Of a DNA stretch of 64,000 bases, positions 18,490-29,185 are shown one piece after another. The stretch is from positions 109,941-173,940 of the forward strand of contig NZ_FOQM01000010.1 in NCBI RefSeq assembly GCF_900113735.1. Direction: 5' to 3'. Both the position numbers and the translations under genes were made by a program. Numbering within the stretch: the stretch's first letter is position 1; every line of letters starts with the position of its first letter. The notes below the pieces were generated by a model. It was not told the origin of the DNA and made no database searches. It saw nothing but the letters and a program-made list of their open reading frames with translations. The DNA comes from Bradyrhizobium sp. Gha. GTDB lineage: Bacteria > Pseudomonadota > Alphaproteobacteria > Rhizobiales > Xanthobacteraceae.

Positions 18490-19188
18490 ATGACTTCGTC
18501 GCCTGAAACGCCTGCTCGACTGAAACTGATCAGCCACAAGCTTTGCCCTTACGTGCAGCGCGCGGTGATCGCGCTGAAGGAGAAGGGCGTGCCGTTCGAG
18601 CGGGTCGACATCGATCTCGCCAATAAGCCGGACTGGTTTATGAAGATATCGCCGCTCGGCAAGGTGCCGGTGCTCGTGGTGGCGACGGAGGAGAACGGCG
18701 AGGTCGCGTTGTTCGAGAGCAATGTGATCTGTGAATACATCGAGGAGACGCAAGGCGGCGCGAAGCTTCACCCGGCCGACGCGTTGAAGCGCGCAGAGCA
18801 TCGGGCCTGGATGGAGTTCGGCTCGGCGATCCTCGGCGATCTCTGGGGGCTTGAGACCGCGACGGATCCGGCGACGTTTGAAAGCAAGCGCCAGGCGCTC
18901 CTCGGGAAATTCGCCCGCGTGGAAGACGCGCTCGGCACCGGGCCTTATTTCGCAGGCGAGACGTTCAGCCTGGTCGATGCCGTGTTCGCGCCTGTCTTCC
19001 GCTATTTCGATCTGTTCGACGAATTGACCGATCACGGCATCTTCCGCGACGTCCCGAAGGTGCGCGCCTGGCGCGCTGAGCTGGCGAAACGTCCCAGCGT
19101 GCGTACGGCTGTCGGCGCGGACTATCCAGAATTGCTGCGCGCATTCCTCGTGCGCCACAGAGCGCATCTGCTCAAGCTCGCGGCCTGA
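18490..19188 (+). CDS. Glutathione S-transferase, Cys-type
   Basis: This 232-residue cytosolic GST has an N-terminal thioredoxin fold and a C-terminal helical domain. The active-site position carries Cys in HKLCPYVQRA (residues ~17-26), as in omega-class, beta-class and dehydroascorbate-reductase-like GSTs, so it is more likely a thiol transferase or reductase than a conjugating enzyme. The cis-Pro substrate motif is GKVPVLV and the gamma-Glu site is ALFESNVICEYI. The SMR transporter gene follows 3 bases after the stop, so the pair forms an operon under the triple-operator promoter, consistent with response to a toxic electrophile or cation. Confidence 0.9.
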   Translation: MTSSPETPARLKLISHKLCPYVQRAVIALKEKGVPFERVDIDLANKPDWFMKISPLGKVPVLVVATEENGEVALFESNVICEYIEETQGGAKLHPADALKRAEHRAWMEFGSAILGDLWGLETATDPATFESKRQALLGKFARVEDALGTGPYFAGETFSLVDAVFAPVFRYFDLFDELTDHGIFRDVPKVRAWRAELAKRPSVRTAVGADYPELLRAFLVRHRAHLLKLAA

Positions 19189-19191
19189 GCG

Positions 19192-19515
19192 ATGTCGCAA
19201 TCTGTGGCCTGGCTGATGCTGGTGATCGCCGGTGCGCTCGATGTCGGCTGGGCCATCTCGATGAAGTATGCGGAAGGTTACACGCGCGTCGGCTGGAGTG
19301 CCGTCTCGTTCGTGCTGCTGGTCGCCTTCGTCTTCCTACTCGGACGTGCCTTGAAGGTGCTCGAGGTCGGCGTCGCCTATTCGGTGTGGACCGGCATCGG
19401 TGCGGCCGGCACCTTCGCCATGGGCGTGGTGCTGTTCGGCGAGAGCTTGAGCGCGATGAAGCTCGCCGGCATCGCGCTGGTGTTGATGGGGATCGGCGCG
19501 CTGAAGCTCGCCTAG
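19192..19515 (+). CDS. Small multidrug resistance family transporter (SugE/Gdx type)
   Basis: This 107-residue inner-membrane protein has four transmembrane helices and works as a dual-topology dimer that exchanges cations for protons. The pattern AGALDVGWAISMKYAEGY at residues ~13-30 aligns with the SugE/Gdx (guanidinium exporter) N terminus, and YSVWTGIGAAGTF is the helix 3 motif typical of that subfamily. The otherwise near-invariant proton/substrate Glu of helix 1 is Asp here (about residue 17). It is translated just after the GST gene. Its stop codon TAG shares the palindrome CTAG with the stop of the converging DUF1697 gene. Confidence 0.9.
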   Translation: MSQSVAWLMLVIAGALDVGWAISMKYAEGYTRVGWSAVSFVLLVAFVFLLGRALKVLEVGVAYSVWTGIGAAGTFAMGVVLFGESLSAMKLAGIALVLMGIGALKLA

Positions 19516-20024
19516 AGCTCTGCAGCCATCTTCACCAGCGTCGCGATCGTGTTCATGTTGCGCGCGGTGCCGGCCCTGGCGGCGGGGATCGCGAGCTTTG
19601 ATGTCCCCATGCCGTCGCCATAATGCACGTAGATCTCGCGGCGGCCGAGCTTGATCTCTTCGCCCTTCCGACCGCGAATTCCGGCGAGCGTGTCCGCGGG
19701 CGGCGCCTTGTCGAGGAAGATCGCGACCGTGCGGTTCGGCGCCATTTTCGGAAACGGATTGTCGGCCAAAACCCTTGCCATCTCGGCAGCGCTGCGTACC
19801 AGCACGCCGACCGGCGCGCCGGCATGGGCGTGCAAACGCTTTTCCAGCGCGGCCTTGATCGCGGATTCTGATTTGCGGCTGGTGAAGACCACGTTGCCGC
19901 TGGCGATGTAGGTGCGCACGGCACCAAAACCGAGCTCCTCGCACATCACCTTGAGCTCAGTCATCGGCAGCTTGCCGGTACCTCCGACGTTGACCGCGCG
20001 CAGCAGGGCTACGAACGCGGTCAT
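19512..20024 (-). CDS. DUF1697 domain-containing protein
   Basis: This 170-residue protein matches the DUF1697 family from its start (TAFVALLRAVNVGGTGKLPM) through the YIASGNVVF motif to the C-terminal VATL-like end. The family is widespread, soluble and without a firm function. The stop overlaps that of the convergent SMR gene within CTAG at 19512-19515, leaving no room for a terminator between the two. The alpha/beta hydrolase gene lies 7 bases upstream on the same strand, so the two are probably an operon. Confidence 0.88.
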   Translation of the reverse strand: MTAFVALLRAVNVGGTGKLPMTELKVMCEELGFGAVRTYIASGNVVFTSRKSESAIKAALEKRLHAHAGAPVGVLVRSAAEMARVLADNPFPKMAPNRTVAIFLDKAPPADTLAGIRGRKGEEIKLGRREIYVHYGDGMGTSKLAIPAARAGTARNMNTIATLVKMAAEL

Positions 20025-20031
20025 GTCATTC

Positions 20032-20679
20032 TCAACGCACGTTGGCGAGGCGCATGTCGAGATAGGCGGTGATGGTTTCCATCAGCGGCTCGAGCTTGGC
20101 GTCGAAGAAGTGATTGGCGCCGGGGATGACCTGCTGGTCGATCACGATGCCTTTCTGCGTCTTCAGCTTCTCGACCAGCGTGTTGACGTCCTTCGGCGGC
20201 ACCACCGCGTCCTTCTCGCCGTGCACGATGAGCCCTGACGACGGGCAGGGCGCAAGGAACGAGAAGTCATAGAGGTTGGCCGGCGGCGCGATCGAGATGA
20301 AGCCTTCGACCTCGGGGCGGCGCATCAAAAGCTGCATGCCGATCCAGGCGCCGAAGGAGAACCCGGCGACCCAGCAGGCACGGGCCTCAGGGTTGATGGT
20401 CTGCGCCCAGTCGAGGGCTGCCGCCGCATCCGACAATTCGCCGGTGCCGTGATCGAACGAGCCCTGGCTGCGGCCGACGCCGCGGAAGTTGAAGCGCAGC
20501 ACCGAGAAGCCGCGATGCGCAAAAGCGTAGTAGCACTGGTACACGATCTGATGATTCATCGTGCCGTGAAACTGCGGATGCGGATGCAGGATCATCGCAA
20601 TCGGCGCGTTCTTCTGCTTGGCCGGGTGATAGCGGCCTTCGAGGCGGCCGGCGGGGCCAGTGAAAATAACTTCAGGCAT
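20032..20679 (-). CDS. Alpha/beta hydrolase (dienelactone hydrolase-like)
   Basis: This 215-residue cytosolic serine hydrolase shows HPHPQFHGTMNHQ near the oxyanion hole, the nucleophile elbow GFSFGAW (Ser ~113), the acid in HGEKDAVVPP (Asp ~160) and the catalytic His in GANHFF (~190). This compact form is the one annotated in many proteobacteria as dienelactone hydrolase-like or CocE/NonD-like. No aromatic catabolic genes are adjacent, so the substrate is unknown. It is the first gene of a two-gene unit with DUF1697. Confidence 0.88.
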   Translation of the reverse strand: MPEVIFTGPAGRLEGRYHPAKQKNAPIAMILHPHPQFHGTMNHQIVYQCYYAFAHRGFSVLRFNFRGVGRSQGSFDHGTGELSDAAAALDWAQTINPEARACWVAGFSFGAWIGMQLLMRRPEVEGFISIAPPANLYDFSFLAPCPSSGLIVHGEKDAVVPPKDVNTLVEKLKTQKGIVIDQQVIPGANHFFDAKLEPLMETITAYLDMRLANVR

Positions 20680-21016
20680 CGATGATCTCTGGATTGACTT
20701 GCTGGAGAGCTGGCCTCGGCAATCAACCGATTGTGGCCCTCATCGACAGCGATGCCGACGAAAGCGCGAATGGAAGATGAGAAGGCGTGCGCCTCGCGGT
20801 GATGCGCTGACGGCGCACGGTGACTTGACGGTGCGCGTTCTAACATAGGCTGCGGGGCAAAAAGCAAGCATCTTCGACATCTGCCAATGTGCTCAAGAGC
20901 TTAGCCTGGGATCGAGGAGCCTCGGCCGGGGCGACCGGGGTCGATCGACGGGATCGCCGGCCTCGTCGACTTTGATGTAAGTCATTGAAATAACGGATAT
21001 TTATTCGGTTCGCGAT
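20680..21016. other. Intergenic stretch with no gene seen
   Basis: About 337 bases lie between the hydrolase start and the LytTR gene stop. Short frames exist on both strands but have poor codon patterns and no ribosome sites. The last 40 bases (near 20985-21006) are AT-rich. I see no tRNA, strong hairpin or terminator with a T-run. Confidence 0.6.
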
Positions 21017-21970
21017 TCACGCAGGCGCGGTGCGGCCTCCGAGCGAGGCGACCGCAGACCGGTAGCGGCGGCTGCCGCCCAGCGTCCTGCCGTCGTCGAA
21101 GGTGAGCTCGAAATCCCCTGACGGCTTGAACTCGATGCCGCTGACCCGGTCGAGATTGGCAAGCCGGGTCCGGTGCACGCGAACGATGGCGAAGCGGGCG
21201 AGCTCACCTTCGGTGGCGGCGAGCGTGCCCCGGATCAGGTGCTGGGTGCCGTCGGCGAGGCAATATTCGATGTAGTTGCCCGCGGAGGCGACCCACAGGA
21301 TCTCCCGCGGCCTGACGCGAATGCGGCTCGTGCCGTCGCGGAGCCAGATCAGATCGGGAGAAGACGGTTGCTCCTGCGGGATGGCAGGAATGGACAGGCT
21401 TTCTTGTGCGGCCTTGCGCAGTTCGCGGCGGCTTTCGAGCAGCCAGAGCGTTGCCCCAATCAGCAATGCAGTCACCGCATCCTTGCGGAACTCATAGAGA
21501 ACGGATGTCAGCGAGAAATGGAAGTCGTAGCGGTTGCCCGCGAGCCAGAGCAGGAGCTTTCGCAAGCTGACCATGCCGGCGATGTGGAGGGCCGAGAAGG
21601 CGAGCAGGGCGGCCGCACCGATTCCGATTCGCCTTGCCAGCCCCGTCGTTCCGCGCACGTACCGGACCGACAGCATCAGGATCGGAACCAGCGCCAGAAT
21701 GACGATGATGCTCGTCATCTCCCAGAACAGGCGCTGGCCGAGATCGGCGGTGTCGCCGCGCCAGGCCGCGTCCTGTGCGCCGGAGAGCGCATTGACGATG
21801 CCAACGACGATCGCGATGGCAGCGATCGCCGCGAACATCGCCCACTCGCCGTTGATCCCGCTGCGCCAACCACTTGTCACGGTTGGCGATGCATCATTCC
21901 CGGGCGCTCGGTCCTCATCCCAAACCGACTCGGTGCGCTCCGTTTCCGGCGCATTGTGCCCGTCAGACAT
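21017..21970 (-). CDS. Membrane-bound LytTR family transcriptional regulator
   Basis: This 317-residue protein has four hydrophobic segments (about residues 42-62, 82-103, 113-132 and 160-180) followed by a cytoplasmic LytTR DNA-binding domain (~215-310). The domain shows IRVRPREILWVASAGNYIE and VRVHRTRLANLDRVSG, the usual beta-strand pattern with conserved Arg residues for DNA contacts. There is no receiver domain or kinase partner, so it resembles one-component LytTR systems in which the membrane part senses the signal; such systems often pair with a small inhibitor membrane protein, which I do not see here. It is divergent from the cysteine desulfurase gene. Confidence 0.88.
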   Translation of the reverse strand: MSDGHNAPETERTESVWDEDRAPGNDASPTVTSGWRSGINGEWAMFAAIAAIAIVVGIVNALSGAQDAAWRGDTADLGQRLFWEMTSIIVILALVPILMLSVRYVRGTTGLARRIGIGAAALLAFSALHIAGMVSLRKLLLWLAGNRYDFHFSLTSVLYEFRKDAVTALLIGATLWLLESRRELRKAAQESLSIPAIPQEQPSSPDLIWLRDGTSRIRVRPREILWVASAGNYIEYCLADGTQHLIRGTLAATEGELARFAIVRVHRTRLANLDRVSGIEFKPSGDFELTFDDGRTLGGSRRYRSAVASLGGRTAPA

Positions 21971-22180
21971 GGTCCGAAAACCGGTGATGTCTTGCCGTCA
22001 AAGAGCAGAAAACCATGTCAACACCGCAGCAACTTTCGATCTTGGATCTGGACTTGGTGCGGATTTTAGCCTTCGCCCTGCCGATCTTCTACAATTGCGG
22101 CGTGCTTTAAACGCGCGCACGAGCTGAACCGGATCGAGCCGCCCGATTGGCGCGACGACAAAAGGTGCTAAGAGGGCGCC

Positions 22181-23320
22181 ATGCCAAGCCGCGTCTATCT
22201 CGACTGGAATGCGACCACACCGCTGCGCGCCGAGGCGCGCGCAGCGATGCGGGCCGCTGACGAGCTGATCGGCAATCCGTCCTCGGTCCACGCCGAGGGG
22301 CGGGAGGCGCGGCGGCTCGTCGAGGATGCGCGGGCGGCGCTGGCGACGGCCGTGGGCGCGCTGCCGCGGAACGTCATCTTCACCTCCGCCGGGACCGAGG
22401 CCAATGCGCTGGCGCTCTCACCGGGCCTGCGCGGCCGTTCGGGCGGTCCGGTGCAGCGGCTCCTGGTCTCCGCGATCGAACATGCCTCGGTGCTCGCGGG
22501 CGGCCGGTTCCCGGGAGAGCGCGTCAGCCAGGTCAGCGTCACGCGCTCCGGCATCGTCGATCTCGATCATCTCCGCACGCTGCTCGCGGACGGTCCGCCG
22601 GCGCTGGTCTCGATCATGGCGGCCAACAACGAGACCGGTGCGCTCCAGCCGGTGGCGGAGGCGGCCGAGATCATCCACGAGGCCGGCGGCCTCCTGCACG
22701 TCGACGCGATCCAGGCGCTGGGCAAAATTGCTTTCAACATTAACGAGGTCGGCGCGGACCTCGCGACTTTTTCCGCACACAAGATCGGGGGTCCCAAAGG
22801 CGTGGGCGCGCTGGTCGTGACCGAGGGGCTCGGCGGATTGGAGCCGGTGTTGCGGGGCGGCGGACAGGAGCTCGGCCGTCGGGCGGGAACCGAGAATGTT
22901 GCCGGGATAGCGGGCTTCGGCGCCGCGGTGAAAGCCGCCCTTCAGGCTCTGCTTGAGGATGCGGAACGGATGGCAAGTCTCAGAGACCGCTTGGTAAATG
23001 GCATCGGGGCGGTTGCCGGCGCAACCGTCTTCGCGGAGGCCGTGAAGAGGTTGCCCAATACCGTTTTGTTCACCGCGCCAGGGCTCAAGGCCGAGACTGC
23101 CGTGATCGGCTTCGACCTCGAGGGGATCGCGGTATCCTCGGGCTCGGCCTGCTCCTCGGGCAAGGTCCAGCCCTCGCACGTACTTTCCGCGATGGGATTC
23201 GACCCCGCGGTGGCCCAGGGAGCGGTGCGCCTCAGTCTGGGCTGGTCCACGGAACCCGAGGACATCAATCGCGCCTTGGAGGCTTGGCGAAAGCTCGGTA
23301 ATACCCTACTTAAGGGCTAA
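22181..23320 (+). CDS. Cysteine desulfurase, class I (NifS/IscS-like), first gene of SUF cluster
   Basis: This PLP enzyme (379 residues) takes sulfur from cysteine as an enzyme-bound persulfide for Fe-S cluster assembly. It shows DWNATTPL at the N terminus, the PLP Lys in FSAHKIGGPKG (about residue 203), and the mobile active loop with its Cys in SSGSACSSGK, the class I type. It stands ahead of sufB and is distinct from the class II SufS in the same cluster. IscU and an IscR-type regulator are absent from the window, so it may feed SUF or act in another sulfur pathway. A gap of 113 bases separates it from sufB. Confidence 0.92.
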   Translation: MPSRVYLDWNATTPLRAEARAAMRAADELIGNPSSVHAEGREARRLVEDARAALATAVGALPRNVIFTSAGTEANALALSPGLRGRSGGPVQRLLVSAIEHASVLAGGRFPGERVSQVSVTRSGIVDLDHLRTLLADGPPALVSIMAANNETGALQPVAEAAEIIHEAGGLLHVDAIQALGKIAFNINEVGADLATFSAHKIGGPKGVGALVVTEGLGGLEPVLRGGGQELGRRAGTENVAGIAGFGAAVKAALQALLEDAERMASLRDRLVNGIGAVAGATVFAEAVKRLPNTVLFTAPGLKAETAVIGFDLEGIAVSSGSACSSGKVQPSHVLSAMGFDPAVAQGAVRLSLGWSTEPEDINRALEAWRKLGNTLLKG

Positions 23321-23332
23321 GCGACGAAACAC

Positions 23333-23420
23333 GGCTTGAACGGTTCTAAGCCCGTGCTTTCCGCCAGTAAACATCGTAAGACTCGTTCGAGTTTGATCCA
23401 CCGCGGTCCTTGAAACCGCG
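23333..23420 (+). promoter_or_regulatory. Inverted repeats in the sufB leader, possible iron-responsive control site
   Basis: GGCTTGAACGGTTCTAAGCC (23333-23352) is an inverted repeat with one extra base in the right arm. It resembles in outline the TTAGAA/TTCTAA-type iron control elements bound by Irr in rhizobia, but the match is imperfect. ACTCGTTCGAGT (23381-23392) is a second short palindrome. CGCGGT and ACCGCG (23402-23407, 23415-23420) can form a hairpin with a 7-base loop just before the sufB ribosome site. Control of SUF by iron is established in related bacteria; its use of these sites is inference. Confidence 0.35.
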
Positions 23421-23433
23421 AGCGGAGGATAGA

Positions 23434-24930
<1,497 letters not shown>

Positions 24931-24991
24931 TTGCCGGCCCTCGCGGTGCGCTGAGGCGCTCCAACATCATCTGAATGAACTGGATACCAAG

Positions 24992-25744
<753 letters not shown>

Positions 25745-25755
25745 GGGATTTTGCG

Positions 25756-27078
25756 ATGAACGTTGCTTTGGCCAAGACCGGGAACGGCCGCGCGGTGAGC
25801 GATCTCTTCACCAGCGCCGAGGGCCGCCTGCCCGGTTCGCCCGCGGTCGCAGCAGTACGCCGCGAGGCGTTCGAGACCTACGAGCGTCTCGGCCTGCCGC
25901 ATCGCCGGATCGAGGAATGGAAATACACCGACCTGCGCGCGCTGGTCGGCGAGGTGCTGCCGCTGGCCGCCGCGCCCGATTCGGCTGCGCTGAAGCGCGC
26001 CGCGGAGGCCGTGAAGGCGCATGCGGTCGCCGGCGCTCGCAAGCTGGTGCTGGTCGACGGCGTGTTCGCGGCCGATCTCTCCGACGTGAAGGCACTCGCG
26101 TCCGAAGCGAGCCTCAAGACGCTGCACGAGGCCCTGGCGAACGAGGCCAATGCTGCCGCTGGGGATCTGCTTCAGACCGCCACGACCGATGCGGTGATCT
26201 CGCTCAATGCGGCGATGGCGACGGACGGCGTTGTGGTGTCGGTGGCTGACGGAACGCAATTGTCCGCCCCGATCCAGATCATTCACGTCGCGACAGCGGC
26301 TGGCGCATCCGCGTTCACCCGCTCGCATCTGCGGATCGGCAAGAACGTCCGCGCGACGGTCGTCGAGAGCTTCGTCGCCGCCGGGAAGGTAGGCGGCTAT
26401 CAGGTCAACGATGCGGTGATCCTCTGGGTCGGCGACAACGCGGACGTCGCGCACATTCGCCTGATGGACGATGCGCCTGACGCCGTGAACGTCACCTCGC
26501 ATTTCGTCACCGTCGGCGCCGACGTGAAGTTCAATATCTTCAACATGACCGCAGGCGCCGCGGTCAGCCGCTTGCAGGGCTTCATCACGCTGGCAGGCGA
26601 GAACAGCGAGCTCTCCGCCAACGGCGTCAACCTGCTCCAGAAGACCGAGCATGGCGACACCACGCTGGTCGTCGACCATGCGGTCCCGAACTGCGTCAGC
26701 CGCGAAGTGTTCCGCGCCGTGATCGACGATCGCGCCCATTCGGTGTTCCAGGGCCGCATCATCGTTCGCCCCGACGCGCAGAAGACCGACGGCAAGATGA
26801 TGACGCGGGCGCTGCTGCTCTCGGACGAAGCCGAGGCCGACAACAAGCCGGAGCTCGAGATCTTCGCCGACGACGTTTCCTGCGGTCACGGCGCCACCGC
26901 CGGCGCGCTCGACGACAGCCTGCTGTTCTATCTGAAAGCCCGAGGCCTGCCCGAGAAGCAAGCCCAGGCGCTGCTGATTCAGGCGTTTGTCGGCGAAGCG
27001 ATCGAGCAGATCGCCGATGATGGCCTCCGCGAGCACGTGATCGGCATTGCCGAGCGCTGGCTGGAGCGGCGGTCATGA
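25756..27078 (+). CDS. sufD: Fe-S cluster assembly protein SufD
   Basis: SufD is the structural partner of SufB in the SufBC2D complex. This 440-residue protein has the N-terminal segment LPHRRIEEWKYTDLRAL and the SufBD core with HNVxx-like beta-helix sequence; conserved C-terminal features include FADDVSCGHGATAGALDDSLLFYLKARGL, containing the Cys-Gly-His that contacts SufB. The stop overlaps the start of sufS by 4 bases (ATGA at 27075-27078), so translation is coupled. Confidence 0.95.
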   Translation: MNVALAKTGNGRAVSDLFTSAEGRLPGSPAVAAVRREAFETYERLGLPHRRIEEWKYTDLRALVGEVLPLAAAPDSAALKRAAEAVKAHAVAGARKLVLVDGVFAADLSDVKALASEASLKTLHEALANEANAAAGDLLQTATTDAVISLNAAMATDGVVVSVADGTQLSAPIQIIHVATAAGASAFTRSHLRIGKNVRATVVESFVAAGKVGGYQVNDAVILWVGDNADVAHIRLMDDAPDAVNVTSHFVTVGADVKFNIFNMTAGAAVSRLQGFITLAGENSELSANGVNLLQKTEHGDTTLVVDHAVPNCVSREVFRAVIDDRAHSVFQGRIIVRPDAQKTDGKMMTRALLLSDEAEADNKPELEIFADDVSCGHGATAGALDDSLLFYLKARGLPEKQAQALLIQAFVGEAIEQIADDGLREHVIGIAERWLERRS

Positions 27079-28322
27079 GCACGCATCCCGCAGTCAGGAA
27101 CGGCGCCTACGACGTCGAGCGCGTGCGCCGGGACTTTCCGGCGCTTAGCCTGCAGGTCTACGGCAAGAATCTGGTCTATCTCGACAATGCGGCTTCGGCG
27201 CAGAAGCCGAGCGCCGTGCTCGAGCGCATGACGCAGGCCTACACTAGCGAATACGCCAACGTGCATCGTGGCCTGCATTATCTCGCGAACGCTGCGACCG
27301 AGGCCTATGAGGGCGGCCGCACCAAGGCGGCGCAGTTCATCAATGCGCCCCGATCTGAGGAAGTGATCTTCACCCGCAACGCGACGGAAGCGATCAATCT
27401 GGTTGCCTCCTCCTGGGGCGGTCCGAACATCAAAGAGGGCGACGAGATCGTCCTCTCGATCATGGAGCACCACTCCAACATCGTTCCCTGGCATTTCCTC
27501 AGGGAGCGCCAGGGTGCCGTGATCAAATGGGCGCCTGTCGATGACGAGGGCAATTTTCTCATCGACGAGTTCGAGAAGCTGCTGACATCGAAGACCAAGC
27601 TGGTCGCGATCACGCAGATGTCGAATGCGCTCGGCACCATCGTTCCGGTCAAGGACGTCGTGAAGATCGCGCACGCCCGCGGCATTCCCGTGCTGGTCGA
27701 CGGCAGCCAGGGCGCCGTGCATCTGCCTGTTGACGTCCAGGACATCGGCTGCGACTTCTACGTCTTCACCGGCCACAAGGTCTACGGTCCGACCGGCATC
27801 GGCGTGCTCTGGGCCAAGTACGATCACCTCGTGGCGATGCGCCCCTTCAACGGCGGTGGCGAGATGATCCGCGAGGTGTCGCGCGAGGTCGTCACCTATG
27901 GCGATCCCCCGCACAAGTTCGAGGCCGGCACGCCCGCGATCGTCGAAGCCGTTGGTCTCGGGGCTGCCATCGACTACGTCAATTCGATCGGCAAGGAACG
28001 CATCGCCGCTCACGAGCACGATCTCGTCACCTACGCCCAGGAGCGCTTGCGCGAAATCAACTCGCTGCGCCTGATCGGCACCGCGCGGGGCAAGGGCCCG
28101 GTGATCTCCTTCGAGCTCAAGGGCGCGCACGCCCACGACGTCGCCACCGTGATCGACCGTCAGGGCATCGCGGTGCGTGCCGGCACCCATTGCGTGATGC
28201 CGCTTTTAGAGCGGTTCAACGTGACTGCCACCTGCCGGGCCTCGTTCGGCATGTACAATACGCGGGAAGAAGTCGATCATCTGGCACAGGCGCTGCTCAA
28301 GGCGCGGGATTTGTTCGCATGA
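27075..28322 (+). CDS. sufS: Cysteine desulfurase, class II (SufS)
   Basis: SufS supplies persulfide sulfur to SUF. The 415-residue protein has the N-terminal LVYLDNAASAQKP, the PLP Lys in FTGHKVYGPTG (about residue 235) and the catalytic Cys in RAGTHCVMPLLERF near residue 372. Most SufS proteins have two His before that Cys (HHC); here it is THC, a small departure. The stop overlaps the next gene by 4 bases. No sufE or sufU partner is in the operon, so the sulfur acceptor must be encoded elsewhere. Confidence 0.96.
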   Translation: MSTHPAVRNGAYDVERVRRDFPALSLQVYGKNLVYLDNAASAQKPSAVLERMTQAYTSEYANVHRGLHYLANAATEAYEGGRTKAAQFINAPRSEEVIFTRNATEAINLVASSWGGPNIKEGDEIVLSIMEHHSNIVPWHFLRERQGAVIKWAPVDDEGNFLIDEFEKLLTSKTKLVAITQMSNALGTIVPVKDVVKIAHARGIPVLVDGSQGAVHLPVDVQDIGCDFYVFTGHKVYGPTGIGVLWAKYDHLVAMRPFNGGGEMIREVSREVVTYGDPPHKFEAGTPAIVEAVGLGAAIDYVNSIGKERIAAHEHDLVTYAQERLREINSLRLIGTARGKGPVISFELKGAHAHDVATVIDRQGIAVRAGTHCVMPLLERFNVTATCRASFGMYNTREEVDHLAQALLKARDLFA

Positions 28323-28690
28323 GTGACACGGCCGAAATCAAAGCCAATCCGATGGAGACCCATTCGGCGCTGCCGCCGGAGGAGACCGAGCGTCTGACCA
28401 GAGAGATCATCGCCGGCCTCAAGACCGTGTTCGATCCCGAAATTCCGGCCGACATCTATGAGCTCGGCCTGATCTACAAGGTCGAGATCAAGGATGACCG
28501 TTCCGTGGACGTCCAGATGACGCTGACGACGCCGAATTGTCCGGCCGCCGGTGAGCTGCCGACCATGGTCGAGAACGCGGTCGCCAGCGTCCCCGGCGTC
28601 GGCGTGGTCGACGTCAAGGTGGTCTGGGAGCCGGCCTGGACACCGGAACGCATGAGCGACGAGGCGCGCCTCGTGCTCAACATGTGGTGA
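28319..28690 (+). CDS. SUF system DUF59/MIP18-type Fe-S assembly protein (SufT-like)
   Basis: This 123-residue protein has the MIP18/DUF59 fold. PEIPADIYELGLIY and TLTTPNCPAAGELP (with the conserved Cys) are the family hallmarks; relatives named SufT act in cluster maturation or delivery. ATG 28319 overlaps the sufS stop by 4 bases, which fixes the start. It lies between sufS and sufA, the standard alphaproteobacterial position. Confidence 0.93.
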   Translation: MSDTAEIKANPMETHSALPPEETERLTREIIAGLKTVFDPEIPADIYELGLIYKVEIKDDRSVDVQMTLTTPNCPAAGELPTMVENAVASVPGVGVVDVKVVWEPAWTPERMSDEARLVLNMW

Positions 28691-28739
28691 CGCGTAAACT
28701 CGATATTGAATTTGCTCCGCAACGGACCACATCCCTGAC

Positions 28740-29147
28740 ATGACACAGATATCGTCCGGCTCGACACCAGCATCCACTCCGAAGCCGCGGCGTCCGCGCC
28801 CGCAGGTGATGCGACTGACGGATGCCGCAGCGCAACGCATCAGCGAGCTGACCCAGCGCGCCGATTCCGAGATCGTCGGCCTGCGCGTCGGCGTGAAGAA
28901 CGGCGGCTGTGCCGGCCAGTCCTACACGGTCGAATACGCCCACGAGATCCGCCCGACCGACGAGGTCGTCGAGGACAAGGGCGTCAAGATCCTGGTCGAC
29001 CCCAAGGCCGTGCTGTTCCTGCTCGGCACCGAGATGGACTACAAGGCCGACAAGATGCAGGCCCAGTTCGTCTTCAACAACCCCAACCAGATCTCCGCCT
29101 GCGGCTGCGGCGAGTCGGTCGAGCTGCGCCCGGCGAAGATCGACTGA
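28740..29147 (+). CDS. sufA: A-type Fe-S cluster carrier SufA
   Basis: This 135-residue HesB/IscA family carrier accepts clusters from SufBCD and passes them to target enzymes. All three ligand cysteines are visible: one in KNGGCAGQSY (about residue 58) and two in SACGCGESV near the C terminus. The N terminus is longer and Ser/Thr/Pro-rich than in E. coli SufA. It ends the SUF operon; I see no clear intrinsic terminator after it. Confidence 0.93.
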   Translation: MTQISSGSTPASTPKPRRPRPQVMRLTDAAAQRISELTQRADSEIVGLRVGVKNGGCAGQSYTVEYAHEIRPTDEVVEDKGVKILVDPKAVLFLLGTEMDYKADKMQAQFVFNNPNQISACGCGESVELRPAKID

Positions 29148-29185
29148 CGCAATCGTCGCGGCTCGACCAAGTCGCGCGGCCGCGC

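Noticed and set aside
21534..22127. Plus-strand frame through the LytTR gene into the gap before the cysteine desulfurase gene
   Set aside because: Composition is shadow-like and the LytTR domain on the minus strand is clear.
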